DNA of 20,766 bases from Spirochaetia bacterium (GTDB lineage: Bacteria > Spirochaetota > Spirochaetia > Treponematales > Breznakiellaceae), in the NCBI GenBank assembly GCA_025997715.1, contig BNUY01000037.1, positions 1 to 20,766 of the forward strand, written 5' to 3'. This document shows positions 1-7,717 of the stretch, one piece after another. How positions within the stretch are numbered: position 1 is the stretch's first letter; every line of letters begins with the position of its first letter. Below the pieces are notes generated by a model that ran no database searches, was not told where the DNA came from, and saw nothing but the letters and a program-made list of their open reading frames with translations. Both the position numbers and the translations under genes were made by a program.

Positions 1-218
1 ACATCCTGCCTCGTTTTGAAGGGAAAACGGAAAAATTGAAGAACCCCTATCCCAAAGATAATCTGGCATGGTCAGCATGGATTATCGCCCGGCTTGGCGG
101 CTGGAAAGGGTATTCCAGCCAACGCCCGCCGGGTGTCATTACGCTCCATGATGGCTGGTTACGGTTTCATCACCTCTTCGAAGGCTGGGTCATCGCTAAA
201 GATGTGTATAAACGTTAG
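1..218 (+). CDS. IS4-family transposase, C-terminal fragment (cut by window start)
   Basis: The frame is open from base 3 to a TAG at 216-218, so this is the last ~71 codons of a longer protein whose N-terminal part lies outside the window. The visible tail contains RFEGKTEK, PKDNLAWSAWIIARLGGWKGY and a closing GWVIAKDVYKR. This arrangement is typical of the C-terminus of IS4-type DDE transposases, in the same broad family as Tn5 transposase. The DDE catalytic residues would lie mostly upstream and cannot be checked. The gene is followed at once by a repeat resembling an insertion-sequence terminus (219-290), which supports reading this as the 3' end of an IS rather than a stray fragment. Whether the full copy is intact is unknown. 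Confidence 0.8.
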   Translation, partial: ILPRFEGKTEKLKNPYPKDNLAWSAWIIARLGGWKGYSSQRPPGVITLHDGWLRFHHLFEGWVIAKDVYKR

Positions 219-290
219 CCCTCCGGGAGGGTCCCGTGCTTTTCTACTGACAGGCCCCCCCACTAACCTTCCTCGGGCATATCCTTTTCA
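219..290 (+). mobile_element. Right terminus of the IS4-type element
   Basis: This stretch directly follows the transposase stop. It matches the right half of the palindromic element at 13265-13396: both carry GGGTCCC, a TTTTC(C)TACTGACAGG block, a C run, CCCACTAA and a terminal GGGCATAT(C/T)CTTTTC. The terminal 16 bases (275-290) match 14 of 16 in the other copy. I infer that this is the outer end of the insertion sequence and that the 13.3-kb element is a short derivative. The minus-strand stop codon at 290-288 is made from the outermost bases of this end. Confidence 0.55.
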
Positions 291-824
291 TCCCACCGCA
301 TCGAAGCCCGCCCGGATGGCCTCCACATTCATGGGAACAAACTTGTGCTTGTCCGCCTCGAAGAAGTTTTTCAGGATGGACTCTATCTCCCAGAGGGAAA
401 GCGCCCCGGTGAGTTTCGCCATGGCGCCCAGGGCAACCATGTTGGCGATGCGGATATTGCCTATCTTTTCCGCCAGGGCGGAAGCCTCAACCGTAACCAC
501 CTTGAGGCCGCTCCGTTTGGGGGCAGCCTTAACCAGGCTTGAGTTGATCACCAGAAGCCCGCCGGGTTTAAGAATTTCCTCGCAGAGGGAGAGGGATTCG
601 GCGTTCATCACCAGGGCCGAATCGGGGGTGGTAACCAGGGGGCTGGCGATTTCCTCATCAGAGATGATTACCCCCGCACGGGCTATGCCGCCCCGTTTTT
701 CCGCGCCGTAAAACGGGAAGAAGGTGACGTTTTTCCCTTCCTTCATGGCGCAATATACCCAGATTTGCCCCAGGGAGATGATTCCCTGGCCGCCAAACCC
801 GGCGAATAAGGATTTTTCTGTCAT
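288..824 (-). CDS. 2-oxoacid:ferredoxin oxidoreductase, gamma subunit
   Basis: 178 residues, the gamma (catalytic-domain III) subunit of a four-subunit 2-oxoacid:ferredoxin oxidoreductase. The N-terminal GFGGQGI (residues 9-15) is the hallmark of this subunit family. The rest is a compact alpha/beta domain ending NVEAIRAGFDAVG. The complex oxidatively decarboxylates a 2-oxoacid to an acyl-CoA in the cytoplasm and passes electrons to ferredoxin. The start overlaps the beta-subunit stop in an ATGA, which implies translational coupling. The length is normal for the family, but the TGA stop falls exactly in the terminus of the neighbouring insertion sequence, so the last few residues may have been changed by that insertion. 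The substrate (branched-chain, 2-oxoglutarate or other) cannot be fixed from this subunit. Confidence 0.88.
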   Translation of the reverse strand: MTEKSLFAGFGGQGIISLGQIWVYCAMKEGKNVTFFPFYGAEKRGGIARAGVIISDEEIASPLVTTPDSALVMNAESLSLCEEILKPGGLLVINSSLVKAAPKRSGLKVVTVEASALAEKIGNIRIANMVALGAMAKLTGALSLWEIESILKNFFEADKHKFVPMNVEAIRAGFDAVG

Positions 825-1603
825 TTAAGGCCTCCTCTGGAGGCCACGCCTCCTTTTGAGTCAAGGGTGTTCTTAATTTCACCCAGGGGGTACACGGGGA
901 TCATCTCCTTCTCCAGCCATTCAATTGCCTGTACCGGTTCCATGCCCCAGTTGGTGGGACAGGGGGAGAGGACTTCCACCATGGTAAAGCCGATGCCTGC
1001 CATCTGGGCCTCCAGTGCCTTGCGGATATACTGTTTGGTTTTCCGGGTGTTGGCGGGGGTGTTCACCGCGCTCCGGGCTATGTAGCGGGTCCCTTCAAGC
1101 TGGGCCAGCAGTTCGCAAACCTTGATGGGGTAGCCCATGCCCGCCGCATCCGGGTCACGGCCCAGGGGGGCGGTGGTTGCCTTCTGGCCTATCAGGGTGG
1201 TGGGGGCCATTTGGCCGCCGGTCATGCCGTAGATGGCATTGTTCACAAAGATGGTGGTGAACTTTTCCCCCCGGTTTGCCGCGTGGATCATCTCCGCGGT
1301 GCCGATGGCGGCCATGTCCCCGTCACCCTGGTAACAGATAACCAGATGATCCGGCAGCACCCGCTTGATCCCCGTGGCCGCCGCAGGGGTGCGCCCGTGG
1401 GGGGGCTGTACGGTGTCAAAGTCGAAGTAGAGGTCCGCCCAGATAGCGCAGCCCACGGGGTTGGTGATGATGGCCCGGTCCCGCAGCCCCATCTCGTCCA
1501 CCAGTTCCGTGACGATCCGGGTGATCACCCCGTGACCGCAGCCGGCGCAATATTTTGTAGGTATTTTGTATAAACTTTTAGGATGTCCGTGGAGTTGTTT
1601 CAT
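821..1603 (-). CDS. 2-oxoacid:ferredoxin oxidoreductase, beta (TPP-binding) subunit
   Basis: 260 residues. The thiamine-diphosphate site is visible as GDGD (93-96), followed 24 residues later by NN (121-122) in the classic GDG...NN spacing. An N-terminal KYCAGCGHG (Cys19, Cys22) is typical of the beta subunits of this family. This is the subunit in which TPP attacks the 2-oxoacid. It lies third in the ferredoxin-alpha-beta-gamma operon and shares ATGA overlaps at both ends. Its Shine-Dalgarno sequence (AGGAGG) is embedded in the last codons of the alpha gene. Family membership is clear. The exact substrate is inferred from the alpha subunit, which looks VorB-like. Confidence 0.92.
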   Translation of the reverse strand: MKQLHGHPKSLYKIPTKYCAGCGHGVITRIVTELVDEMGLRDRAIITNPVGCAIWADLYFDFDTVQPPHGRTPAAATGIKRVLPDHLVICYQGDGDMAAIGTAEMIHAANRGEKFTTIFVNNAIYGMTGGQMAPTTLIGQKATTAPLGRDPDAAGMGYPIKVCELLAQLEGTRYIARSAVNTPANTRKTKQYIRKALEAQMAGIGFTMVEVLSPCPTNWGMEPVQAIEWLEKEMIPVYPLGEIKNTLDSKGGVASRGGLK

Positions 1604-2718
1604 GATGCCCCTCCTAATATCTTCTTCACCTCGGCAAAGACCTCTTCCTCCGTGGGAATGACCCCGCCTGAGTGAGCGAGCAGATGCACCGGCGCACGGG
1701 GCGCTGCGGGATTTGCCTCAAAAACGGAAAGCTTCACATCCTCCACCAACTGGCCCTCGCTCATTTCCACGGTAAGCAGGGGCTTACCTGATTCGGCAAT
1801 CTTTGCCAGGGCTTTGTAGGGGAAGGGCCAGAGGGTGATGGGCCGGAAAATCCCCAGCCTGATCCCCGCCTTTTCGGCAAGATTCTTTGCCCCAAGGGCA
1901 ATTCGGGCGGAGGTTCCGTAGGCAACCAGGGTCAGGTCCGGCGCCGAACCTTGGGTGTCGAAGCCCACCGCTTCAAAACGGGTCTCCTTGGCCTTTATCT
2001 CTTCATAGCGGAGCAGGCGCTTCTTGTTCCGCGCTTCCAGCACCGCCGGGTCCAGGGAAAGTGACGTGATATGCACCGCAGGCCCCCCCGCTTTCCCTGT
2101 CCGTTCCGGCAAATGCCCGGCGGTCCAGGACCGCTTGGGTAAACTGTCCAGGGACCGGTCCGGGGGCAGAACCACCCCTTCCATCATCTGGCCGATCAAG
2201 CCGTCCGCCAGGACTATCACGGGCATACGGTACTGGTCCGCCAAATCGAAGGCCAGATAGGTCAGGTCCGCACATTCCTGGACACTTTTGGGAGCCAAAA
2301 CGATGCAGTAATAGTCGCCGTGACCGCCGCCGCGGGTAGACTGGAAATAATCGCTCTGGGCGGGGGCTATGGAACCCAGGCCGGGACCGCCCCGGACCAC
2401 GTTGACCAGAACCACGGGAATATCCGCCCCGGCGGCATAGGACATCCCCTCCTGCTTCAGGCTGACACCGGGGCTGGACGAACTGGTCATCGCCCGGGCT
2501 CCCACGGAGGAAGCGCCGTAGACCATGTTAATCGCCGCAACCTCGCTTTCCGCCTGGATAAAAATCCGCTTCCGCAGAAGCATATGTTTCGCCATGTAGG
2601 CGGGGATCTCACTTTGGGGGGTAATGGGGTAGCCGAAATAGGCGGTACACCCCGCCCGGATCGCCGCTTCGCCGATGGCCTCATTCCCCTTCATCAACTG
2701 TTTGCCTTCATCGCTCAT
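1600..2718 (-). CDS. vorB: 2-oxoacid:ferredoxin oxidoreductase, alpha subunit (VorB-like)
   Basis: 372 residues, the pyrimidine-binding alpha subunit. Visible conserved blocks are GYPITPQSE (29-37), QAESEVAAINM (55-65), TSSSSPG (78-84) and RGGGHGDY (129-136), followed by a transketolase C-terminal-like domain. This pattern matches proteins annotated as the 3-methyl-2-oxobutanoate dehydrogenase subunit VorB, which points to branched-chain 2-oxoacids. KorA-type 2-oxoglutarate enzymes are close relatives and cannot be excluded. The enzyme works in the cytoplasm with the other three subunits encoded around it. The start overlaps the ferredoxin stop in ATGA. A role in amino-acid fermentation, or in reductive synthesis of branched chains from short fatty acids, fits an anaerobe and is inferred. 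Confidence 0.9.
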   Translation of the reverse strand: MSDEGKQLMKGNEAIGEAAIRAGCTAYFGYPITPQSEIPAYMAKHMLLRKRIFIQAESEVAAINMVYGASSVGARAMTSSSSPGVSLKQEGMSYAAGADIPVVLVNVVRGGPGLGSIAPAQSDYFQSTRGGGHGDYYCIVLAPKSVQECADLTYLAFDLADQYRMPVIVLADGLIGQMMEGVVLPPDRSLDSLPKRSWTAGHLPERTGKAGGPAVHITSLSLDPAVLEARNKKRLLRYEEIKAKETRFEAVGFDTQGSAPDLTLVAYGTSARIALGAKNLAEKAGIRLGIFRPITLWPFPYKALAKIAESGKPLLTVEMSEGQLVEDVKLSVFEANPAAPRAPVHLLAHSGGVIPTEEEVFAEVKKILGGAS

Positions 2719-2945
2719 GCAAGGGCTCCTTCTAAATCAAATATTTCGATACATACATCGGGGCAAACCTCAAAACAGTTTCCGCAGGCGATGCACTTTT
2801 CCGGATGCGCCGGGAATGAGGGGCAGCTCCCCTGCTCATTGAGCCGGCTATCCTTTTCCAGGACCTGTACCGGACAGGCCCGGATACACAACAAACACCC
2901 CTTACATAATTCCCGGTCGATAACGACCTTCCCTTTCTTTGCCAT
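2715..2945 (-). CDS. 2x[4Fe-4S] ferredoxin-type delta subunit of the 2-oxoacid oxidoreductase
   Basis: 76 residues with two complete cluster motifs: C14-x2-C17-x2-C20-x3-C24-P and C51-x2-C54-x2-C57-x3-C61-P. This is the electron-transfer delta subunit that carries electrons from the TPP site to soluble ferredoxin. It is the first gene of the operon. It has a strong AGGAGG ribosome site a few bases before the ATG and an ATGA overlap with the alpha gene. The 85 bases upstream separate it from the NYN gene and contain a possible TATACT -10 box, so the oxidoreductase operon probably has its own promoter. Confidence 0.92.
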   Translation of the reverse strand: MAKKGKVVIDRELCKGCLLCIRACPVQVLEKDSRLNEQGSCPSFPAHPEKCIACGNCFEVCPDVCIEIFDLEGALA

Positions 2946-2978
2946 AGGGCCTCCTCTCTGCTACAATACTGAAGCATT

Positions 2979-2984
2979 AGTATA
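2979..2984 (-). promoter_or_regulatory. Candidate -10 box for the oxidoreductase operon
   Basis: The minus strand reads TATACT (5 of 6 to TATAAT) from 2984 to 2979. It would place a transcription start near 2972 and a leader of about 26 nt before the ferredoxin ATG. I see no good -35 box at the usual spacing, so this is a weak call. Confidence 0.3.
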
Positions 2985-3030
2985 AAGAAAATGAAAAGTT
3001 ATTTCCAGCATCACCTAATAGCATAGTGCG

Positions 3031-3813
3031 CTACCGCGTACGCCTCTTCCACCTGATATACACCTGCCGCCCGGTGCCGTTCTCCTGGGGGCGTTCCTCG
3101 GTTTCGAACTGGGGGATGGCCCGAAAGAGGTCCGCCAGCTTCCGGAAGCCGTAGTTCCGGGGGTCGAACTCGCTGGACCGGAGGGTAATCTTCTGCCCTA
3201 CCCCGCCCAGGTATGCCCAGCCGGATTCGTCCGCCAGGTCGTCCACGGTGTCCCGGAGGAGTTTGAGGAGTTTGCGGTCCACCTTGAAGTCCTTCTTCGG
3301 CTTGGCCGCAGGTTTACTGTCGTCTTCATCCACCTCCTCCTGGTTGTCCCGCAGTATTTCTGTGTAGATGAATTTGTCGCAGACCGAAACAAAGGCACGG
3401 GGGGTTTTCTTTTCCCCAAAGCCGTAGACGGTGCGGCCGCTTTCCCGGAGCCGGGCGGCAAGGCGGGTAAAGTCGGAATCGCTTGAGACGATGCAGAAGC
3501 CGTCCAGCTTGTCGCTGTAGAGGAGGTCCATGGCGTCGATGATCATGGCGCTGTCGGTGGCGTTCTTACCCTGGGTGTAGGCAAACTGCTGGATGGGCTG
3601 GATGGCGTGGTCCAGGAGCCGGTCCTTCCATGAACGAAGGTTGGTGCTGGTCCAGTCGCCGTAGATCCGTTTGACGCTGGCCACACCGTACTTGGCTACC
3701 TCGTCAAGGAGGCCGTCGATGATGGCGGGCTGGGTATTATCGGCGTCGATGAGGACCGCCAATTTCGCTTGGCTTGCTTCTACCTGATTAGCAGAAAAGG
3801 GTAATAAGGGCAT
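3031..3813 (-). CDS. NYN-domain (PIN-like nuclease fold) protein with C-terminal LOTUS/OST-HTH-like domain
   Basis: 260 residues from the start chosen here. Residues ~18-155 form a NYN/LabA-type domain: VLIDADN (Asp23, Asp25, Asn26), TDSAMIIDAMDLL (Asp87) and SSDSDFTRLAARLRESG (Asp112, Asp114) give the acidic cluster expected of a metal-dependent PIN-like RNase. An acidic then Lys-rich linker follows. Residues ~180-258 resemble the OST-HTH/LOTUS winged helix, including a GWAYLGGVG...NYGFRKLADLF pattern, an RNA- or partner-binding module. Two in-frame ATGs exist. The GGAG at 3824-3821 sits 1 base from the upstream ATG (3819) but 7 bases from the one at 3813, so 3813 is preferred. It follows the helicase-associated gene with overlap or near-overlap. 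The biological target is unknown. Confidence 0.8.
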   Translation of the reverse strand: MPLLPFSANQVEASQAKLAVLIDADNTQPAIIDGLLDEVAKYGVASVKRIYGDWTSTNLRSWKDRLLDHAIQPIQQFAYTQGKNATDSAMIIDAMDLLYSDKLDGFCIVSSDSDFTRLAARLRESGRTVYGFGEKKTPRAFVSVCDKFIYTEILRDNQEEVDEDDSKPAAKPKKDFKVDRKLLKLLRDTVDDLADESGWAYLGGVGQKITLRSSEFDPRNYGFRKLADLFRAIPQFETEERPQENGTGRQVYIRWKRRTR

Positions 3814-3815
3814 AT

Positions 3816-5924
3816 TCATTCTCCAAATATTGATTGTTTAATCCGCCTGAGGAGACCGATCTTTCCCAAGGGAAGGCGGATCACCTCATTGGGCGGTACG
3901 GGGTTGAGAACCAACAGGGTCTCACTCCCGGATTTTTCCAGGGCCTCGGGTTTTCCGATGACCCGGTTCACTTCACCATCCGGATTGGACCACGTAATTT
4001 CTATGAGTTGCTTTGACGCAATGGCCTGTTTCGCGATGACGGTTTTCCCCACATAGTCAAGACCCCGGGCTTCCAGTTTTTCGTACCGTACCGAAACGCC
4101 AACCAGTTGGGACTCATTGAGGATCAGCCGCCGTTCAATGCGGGCGGCCAGTTCGTCCCGCTCACCCTTGGTAAGGGACAGTTTCCCCAGGGACGCACGG
4201 AAACGCTCCTTGTACTGCTCCGCCTTTTCCCCATTCCGGGAGGGGAGGTCCGAAGTGTCAGGGAAAAGGTTTTGGGCCGGGTAGGGTAACGCCGATTCCG
4301 GGGACGGATAGGGGCTACGCCGTTCCGCAGAAAAAGGTTCTTTGACCGTGGATGGCTGGGCGATGATATCTATCCCCGCCTTGTGCAGGGCCTGTACCAC
4401 GCCGGCCTTTTCGTTTGCCGAAAGGATGTACACCCCCGGCGCCACGGTCCGGGTGATCAGGGATGCCACGGGTTCCGCCTCGGCCAGGTAGCGGCGATCC
4501 TCCGCCAGGGTGAGGACCAGCCCCTGGTACAGGGAAACCCCGGTATAGCGGGTTTCCCAATCCTTCACGGTCCAGCGGAGGTTCTGTTCTACCTGGTTAA
4601 GGGACAGACGATCCAGCAGGCTCAGCATGGCGTCGGCTTTTATGCCCCGGTCAAAGCCCCGGACCACCGATTCCCTGGTCAACTCAAACCGTACCGCCGT
4701 GCCGGTTTCCCGGACCACGCAGAAAACAGCCAGACCCAGGGCATCCTCAAAGCTAATCTCCGGGTAGAGTATGCAGGAAAAGGCCGTATCCATAGCAATC
4801 ACCGGCCCGCCCGCGCCGCTTCCGGGATTGCTAAGAGCCGGGGGATACCGGAAATAGCGGTCATTCGTTTCGCCTGCGCTTCCCAGAAGACCGACGGTTT
4901 GCAGGGCTTCCAGCATCGTATCAAATACGTCGGCTTCCGCCACCCCATACGGGGCCGCCCGGAAACCGGCCTGCCCAATACCGTCCCGTTCCAGCGTATC
5001 CGCAATCCGTCTGAGGGTTGCCCGCGGGTACTGCCGGTCCATCCGCAGGACGCTCAAAAAGGTATGGATAAACCTGACCGGCGCCAGGAGGCGGCTCCGG
5101 CCATACTGCAGCAAGGGAGGCGGGCCCTCCAACGCCGGCCCCTGAATGATTCCCGCAGCCGCATATTCCCGCCGGGCAGTGAAGGAAAGGTCCTTAAAGT
5201 GGCGGAGTTTCGATTCCTCAATGGCAAGCCCCTCATCTTCCTGGCGCAGTAAACCTACCGCTAAGAGGCCGCCGATAATGGCCTCAAGGTCCAGGCCCGG
5301 GAAAAGAAGCTTGCCGTCATCAAGGACCTTTTTCCGTATCCCCCCTTCGGTCTTAAAGAAATCCGTCCCGCCGGCGATAAAGGCAAAGATCGCGGCCAGG
5401 ATTCTGTCGTCAAGGGCCGCCCCGGGAGCCGCCCCCGAAACGTCAAGGGGCCAGGATGGGAACAGGGAGCCCTTGTCGGCAATAATTGGGGCAAGTATCG
5501 GTTCCAGGAGGGGGTTCAGGGAGAGGCGGCGCACCGGAGGGCTGTTAAGCCGCGGCCCGCGGACCTCCTTATCCAGATACCGGTAGAGGATGAGCCGTTC
5601 CTCCAGATTAAGGAGAATGCCGTGCAGTTCCGCATAGGAAAACTCCCCGGCAAAAAAGGTTTCCAGTTCCCCCGGCGCGGGCTCCTCCAGGGTTGCGATG
5701 GCGGCAATGACCCTGGCGTCGGTTTCGTCGATATACCCGGCGATGGTTTCCTGGGTTTCCTTTTTGGAGAGAATGGCCGCCAAATCTTCCGCAAGCCGCT
5801 GTTTATTGAAGGGGGTTTTAACATTCCCAAAAACACTGCGCATCAGCTCGAAGTAGGAGGTATCCGGGAGGGTGAGGAGGGCGGATTTCCAGACATCCGG
5901 GGATTGGAAGGGAACACTACTCAT
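3816..5924 (-). CDS. Helicase-associated protein paired with XPB
   Basis: 702 residues from an ATG at 5924, which overlaps the end of the helicase gene as ATGAGTAG. The frame stays open upstream for another 107 codons, but that stretch is antisense-like Arg/Pro/Ser-rich shadow of the helicase and is rejected as coding. No Walker A motif is seen. The region near residue 495 (VYILSANEKAGVVQALHKAG) resembles the helicase C-terminal-like, XPB/Ssl2-type domain found in bacterial helicase-associated proteins. The last ~70 residues (LIEITWSNPDGE ... VIRLPLGKIG) look like a small WYL-like beta domain. The protein is cytoplasmic, probably a partner or regulator of the neighbouring XPB helicase. Its detailed function is not known to me. 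Confidence 0.75.
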   Translation of the reverse strand: MSSVPFQSPDVWKSALLTLPDTSYFELMRSVFGNVKTPFNKQRLAEDLAAILSKKETQETIAGYIDETDARVIAAIATLEEPAPGELETFFAGEFSYAELHGILLNLEERLILYRYLDKEVRGPRLNSPPVRRLSLNPLLEPILAPIIADKGSLFPSWPLDVSGAAPGAALDDRILAAIFAFIAGGTDFFKTEGGIRKKVLDDGKLLFPGLDLEAIIGGLLAVGLLRQEDEGLAIEESKLRHFKDLSFTARREYAAAGIIQGPALEGPPPLLQYGRSRLLAPVRFIHTFLSVLRMDRQYPRATLRRIADTLERDGIGQAGFRAAPYGVAEADVFDTMLEALQTVGLLGSAGETNDRYFRYPPALSNPGSGAGGPVIAMDTAFSCILYPEISFEDALGLAVFCVVRETGTAVRFELTRESVVRGFDRGIKADAMLSLLDRLSLNQVEQNLRWTVKDWETRYTGVSLYQGLVLTLAEDRRYLAEAEPVASLITRTVAPGVYILSANEKAGVVQALHKAGIDIIAQPSTVKEPFSAERRSPYPSPESALPYPAQNLFPDTSDLPSRNGEKAEQYKERFRASLGKLSLTKGERDELAARIERRLILNESQLVGVSVRYEKLEARGLDYVGKTVIAKQAIASKQLIEITWSNPDGEVNRVIGKPEALEKSGSETLLVLNPVPPNEVIRLPLGKIGLLRRIKQSIFGE

Positions 5925-7623
5925 CAAGGGCCCTCGCTCCCGCTCCCCAGTACCGGATGGCGTATTTGTAGCCCTGCTCGGCGAGGAACTTCTGGCGGTT
6001 TGCGGCGAAGTCTTCCTCCACGGTATACCGGGAAACCAGGGTGTAAAAATAGGAGTTCCGGCCCTTGGGACGCAGGATTCGGCCCAGGCGCTGGGCTTCC
6101 TCCTGGCGGGAGCCGAAGGAGCCCGAAACCTGGACGGCCATGGAGGCGTCGGGCAGGTCGATGGCAAAGTTAGCCACCTTGGATACCACGATGACCCGGA
6201 CCTCTCCCCGCTTAAAGGCCCCGTACACCTTCTCCCGTTCCGCATTGGGGGTCTTTCCGGTGATCAGCGGCGCCGCCAGGAGCCGGGCCAGCCCTTCCAA
6301 CTGGGTGATATACTGGCCGATTACCAGGATGTGGTCATCGGCGTGGTTATCCACCAGTTGGCGGACAATGGTTTCCTTGTGGGGGTTTTCGCTGGCAAGG
6401 CGGTACTTCTCCCGGGGCGTAGCCACGGCGTAGGGTATCTTGAGTTTTTCCGGCATATCCAGACGGATCTCCGTGCAGAGGGCCTCGGCGATCCAGCCCT
6501 TACCCTCCAGGTCCTTCCAGGGCACATCGTACCGCTTGGGCCCCACCAGGCTGAACACCGCATCCTCCGCGCCGTCCTCCCGGATCAGGGTGGCGGTAAG
6601 CCCCAACCGCCGCACCGCCTGGAGTTCCGCCGTAACCCGGAACACCGGGGCCGGGAGCAGGTGGACCTCGTCGTAGATGATCAGCCCCCAGGGCCGTTCC
6701 CGGAAGAGCTTGAAGTGGGGAAATTCCGCCTCCTTATCGGGCCGCCAGGTGATAATCTGGTAGGTGGCCACGGTCACCGGCGCTACCCCCTTAGAATCCC
6801 CGGTATACTCGGCGATCTGATCCGCCGTAAGGGTCGTTTTGTCCAGGAGTTCGTCTATCCATTGATGCACCGCCGCCACATTGGTGGTAAGTATCAGGGT
6901 ATTGGTTTTCAGTATGGCCATCAGGGCCATCCCCACCATGGTTTTCCCGGACCCACAGGGAAGCACCACCACCCCGTACCCGGTCCCGGGCCCCCTATTC
7001 CCCAGTACCGACCGGGCGGCATCGGCCTGGTAGTCCCGCAGGGTAAACGGCCGGCCCGAGGCTGCGGTAGTACCGGAACTGGTCCGCAGGCTGAGTTCCA
7101 GGTCCTCCCCATTCACCAGGGGCGCCATATCCTGCACCGGCCAACCCATCCGGATAAGTTCCCGCTTCACGCTCCCCCGGTCGGTAAGCCGTAGCCGGAA
7201 CCCCCCGTCGGTTTTCTGCACCAGTTTATCCAGGGACTTTGCCGCCCCTATTTCCGCCAGAATCGCCGTATCATCCGCCTCAAGGAGGAGTTCGTCGGTC
7301 AGTTCCGGAGAATTTGATACAAGCCGGAGCTTGCCGTACCGGGCCATGGTGTCGGAGAACCCTTCAATGATGCTTTGGGGAACGGGGTAACGGCTGAAGG
7401 TATCCAGGGAGGCCGCCACATCGGCGGCACTGAAGCCCGCACTGGCGGCGTTCCAGAGGGACAGGGGGCTTATCCTGAAGGTATGGATATGTTCCGGGGA
7501 CTTTTCCAGCTCCGCAAAGGGCATAATAGCAGCCCGGGCTTCCTCGGCACGGGGGGCGTGTACATCCAAAAGCAGGGTACGGTCGCTTTGCACAATCAGG
7601 GGATTTGCGGGGTCAATTGCCAT
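5917..7623 (-). CDS. xpb: XPB/Rad25-type superfamily 2 DNA helicase
   Basis: 568 residues. The N-terminal ~190 residues are an XPB-type accessory domain. The SF2 core begins with a Q-motif-like PFTLRDYQADAARSV (192-206). It continues with Walker A PCGSGKT (222-228), a DEVH box (318-321), LGLTATLIREDGAED with the XPB-specific RED triad (348-350), and QRLGRILRPKGRNS as motif VI near the C-terminus. All key ATPase residues are present. Bacterial XPB unwinds or remodels DNA in repair-like roles, and its in vivo job is poorly defined. It is the first gene of a three-gene overlapping run with a helicase-associated protein and a NYN protein, suggesting a shared nucleic-acid function. A TATAAT box lies 10 bases upstream of the ATG, implying a very short leader. 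Confidence 0.93.
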   Translation of the reverse strand: MAIDPANPLIVQSDRTLLLDVHAPRAEEARAAIMPFAELEKSPEHIHTFRISPLSLWNAASAGFSAADVAASLDTFSRYPVPQSIIEGFSDTMARYGKLRLVSNSPELTDELLLEADDTAILAEIGAAKSLDKLVQKTDGGFRLRLTDRGSVKRELIRMGWPVQDMAPLVNGEDLELSLRTSSGTTAASGRPFTLRDYQADAARSVLGNRGPGTGYGVVVLPCGSGKTMVGMALMAILKTNTLILTTNVAAVHQWIDELLDKTTLTADQIAEYTGDSKGVAPVTVATYQIITWRPDKEAEFPHFKLFRERPWGLIIYDEVHLLPAPVFRVTAELQAVRRLGLTATLIREDGAEDAVFSLVGPKRYDVPWKDLEGKGWIAEALCTEIRLDMPEKLKIPYAVATPREKYRLASENPHKETIVRQLVDNHADDHILVIGQYITQLEGLARLLAAPLITGKTPNAEREKVYGAFKRGEVRVIVVSKVANFAIDLPDASMAVQVSGSFGSRQEEAQRLGRILRPKGRNSYFYTLVSRYTVEEDFAANRQKFLAEQGYKYAIRYWGAGARALDE

Positions 7624-7632
7624 AACCTACCT

Positions 7633-7638
7633 ATTATA
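7633..7638 (-). promoter_or_regulatory. Perfect -10 box (TATAAT) just upstream of the XPB gene
   Basis: The minus strand reads TATAAT from 7638 to 7633. A TTCCCA at 7661-7656 (4 of 6 to TTGACA) gives a 17-bp spacing. The predicted start near 7626 leaves only about 3 nt before the ATG at 7623, so the transcript would be almost leaderless. The AGGTAGG between box and ATG could otherwise serve as a ribosome site for a transcript from further upstream. Confidence 0.45.
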
Positions 7639-7682
7639 TAGGGAATGGGGGGGAGTGGGAAGGGATTGATTTTATGGCGCAA

Positions 7683-7711
7683 TTGACACATCCCCTGCCG
7701 CAGGGTACAAT
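7683..7711 (+). promoter_or_regulatory. Strong sigma70-type promoter for the flavodoxin-like gene / apt
   Basis: TTGACA at 7683-7688, 17-bp spacer, TACAAT at 7706-7711 (6/6 and 5/6 matches). The expected +1, seven bases past the -10 box, is G7718. That is the first base of the GTG start codon of the next gene, with only six C residues between box and codon and no Shine-Dalgarno. The transcript is therefore predicted to be leaderless. Confidence 0.75.
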
Positions 7712-7717
7712 CCCCCC

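Noticed and set aside
4383..5252. Plus-strand open frames opposite the helicase-associated gene
   Set aside because: These are antisense shadows with no recognisable motifs or ribosome sites.
5925..6245. An N-terminal extension of 107 codons on the helicase-associated protein
   Set aside because: The stretch overlaps the XPB coding region out of frame and is Arg/Ser/Pro-rich. The ATG at 5924 forms an ATGAGTAG overlap and starts plausible protein sequence.
5872..7194. A 440-codon open frame on the plus strand opposite the XPB gene
   Set aside because: It is the antisense of a gene with full helicase motifs. Its translation is low-complexity Gly/Pro/His-rich with no domain, as expected from a GC-rich shadow frame.
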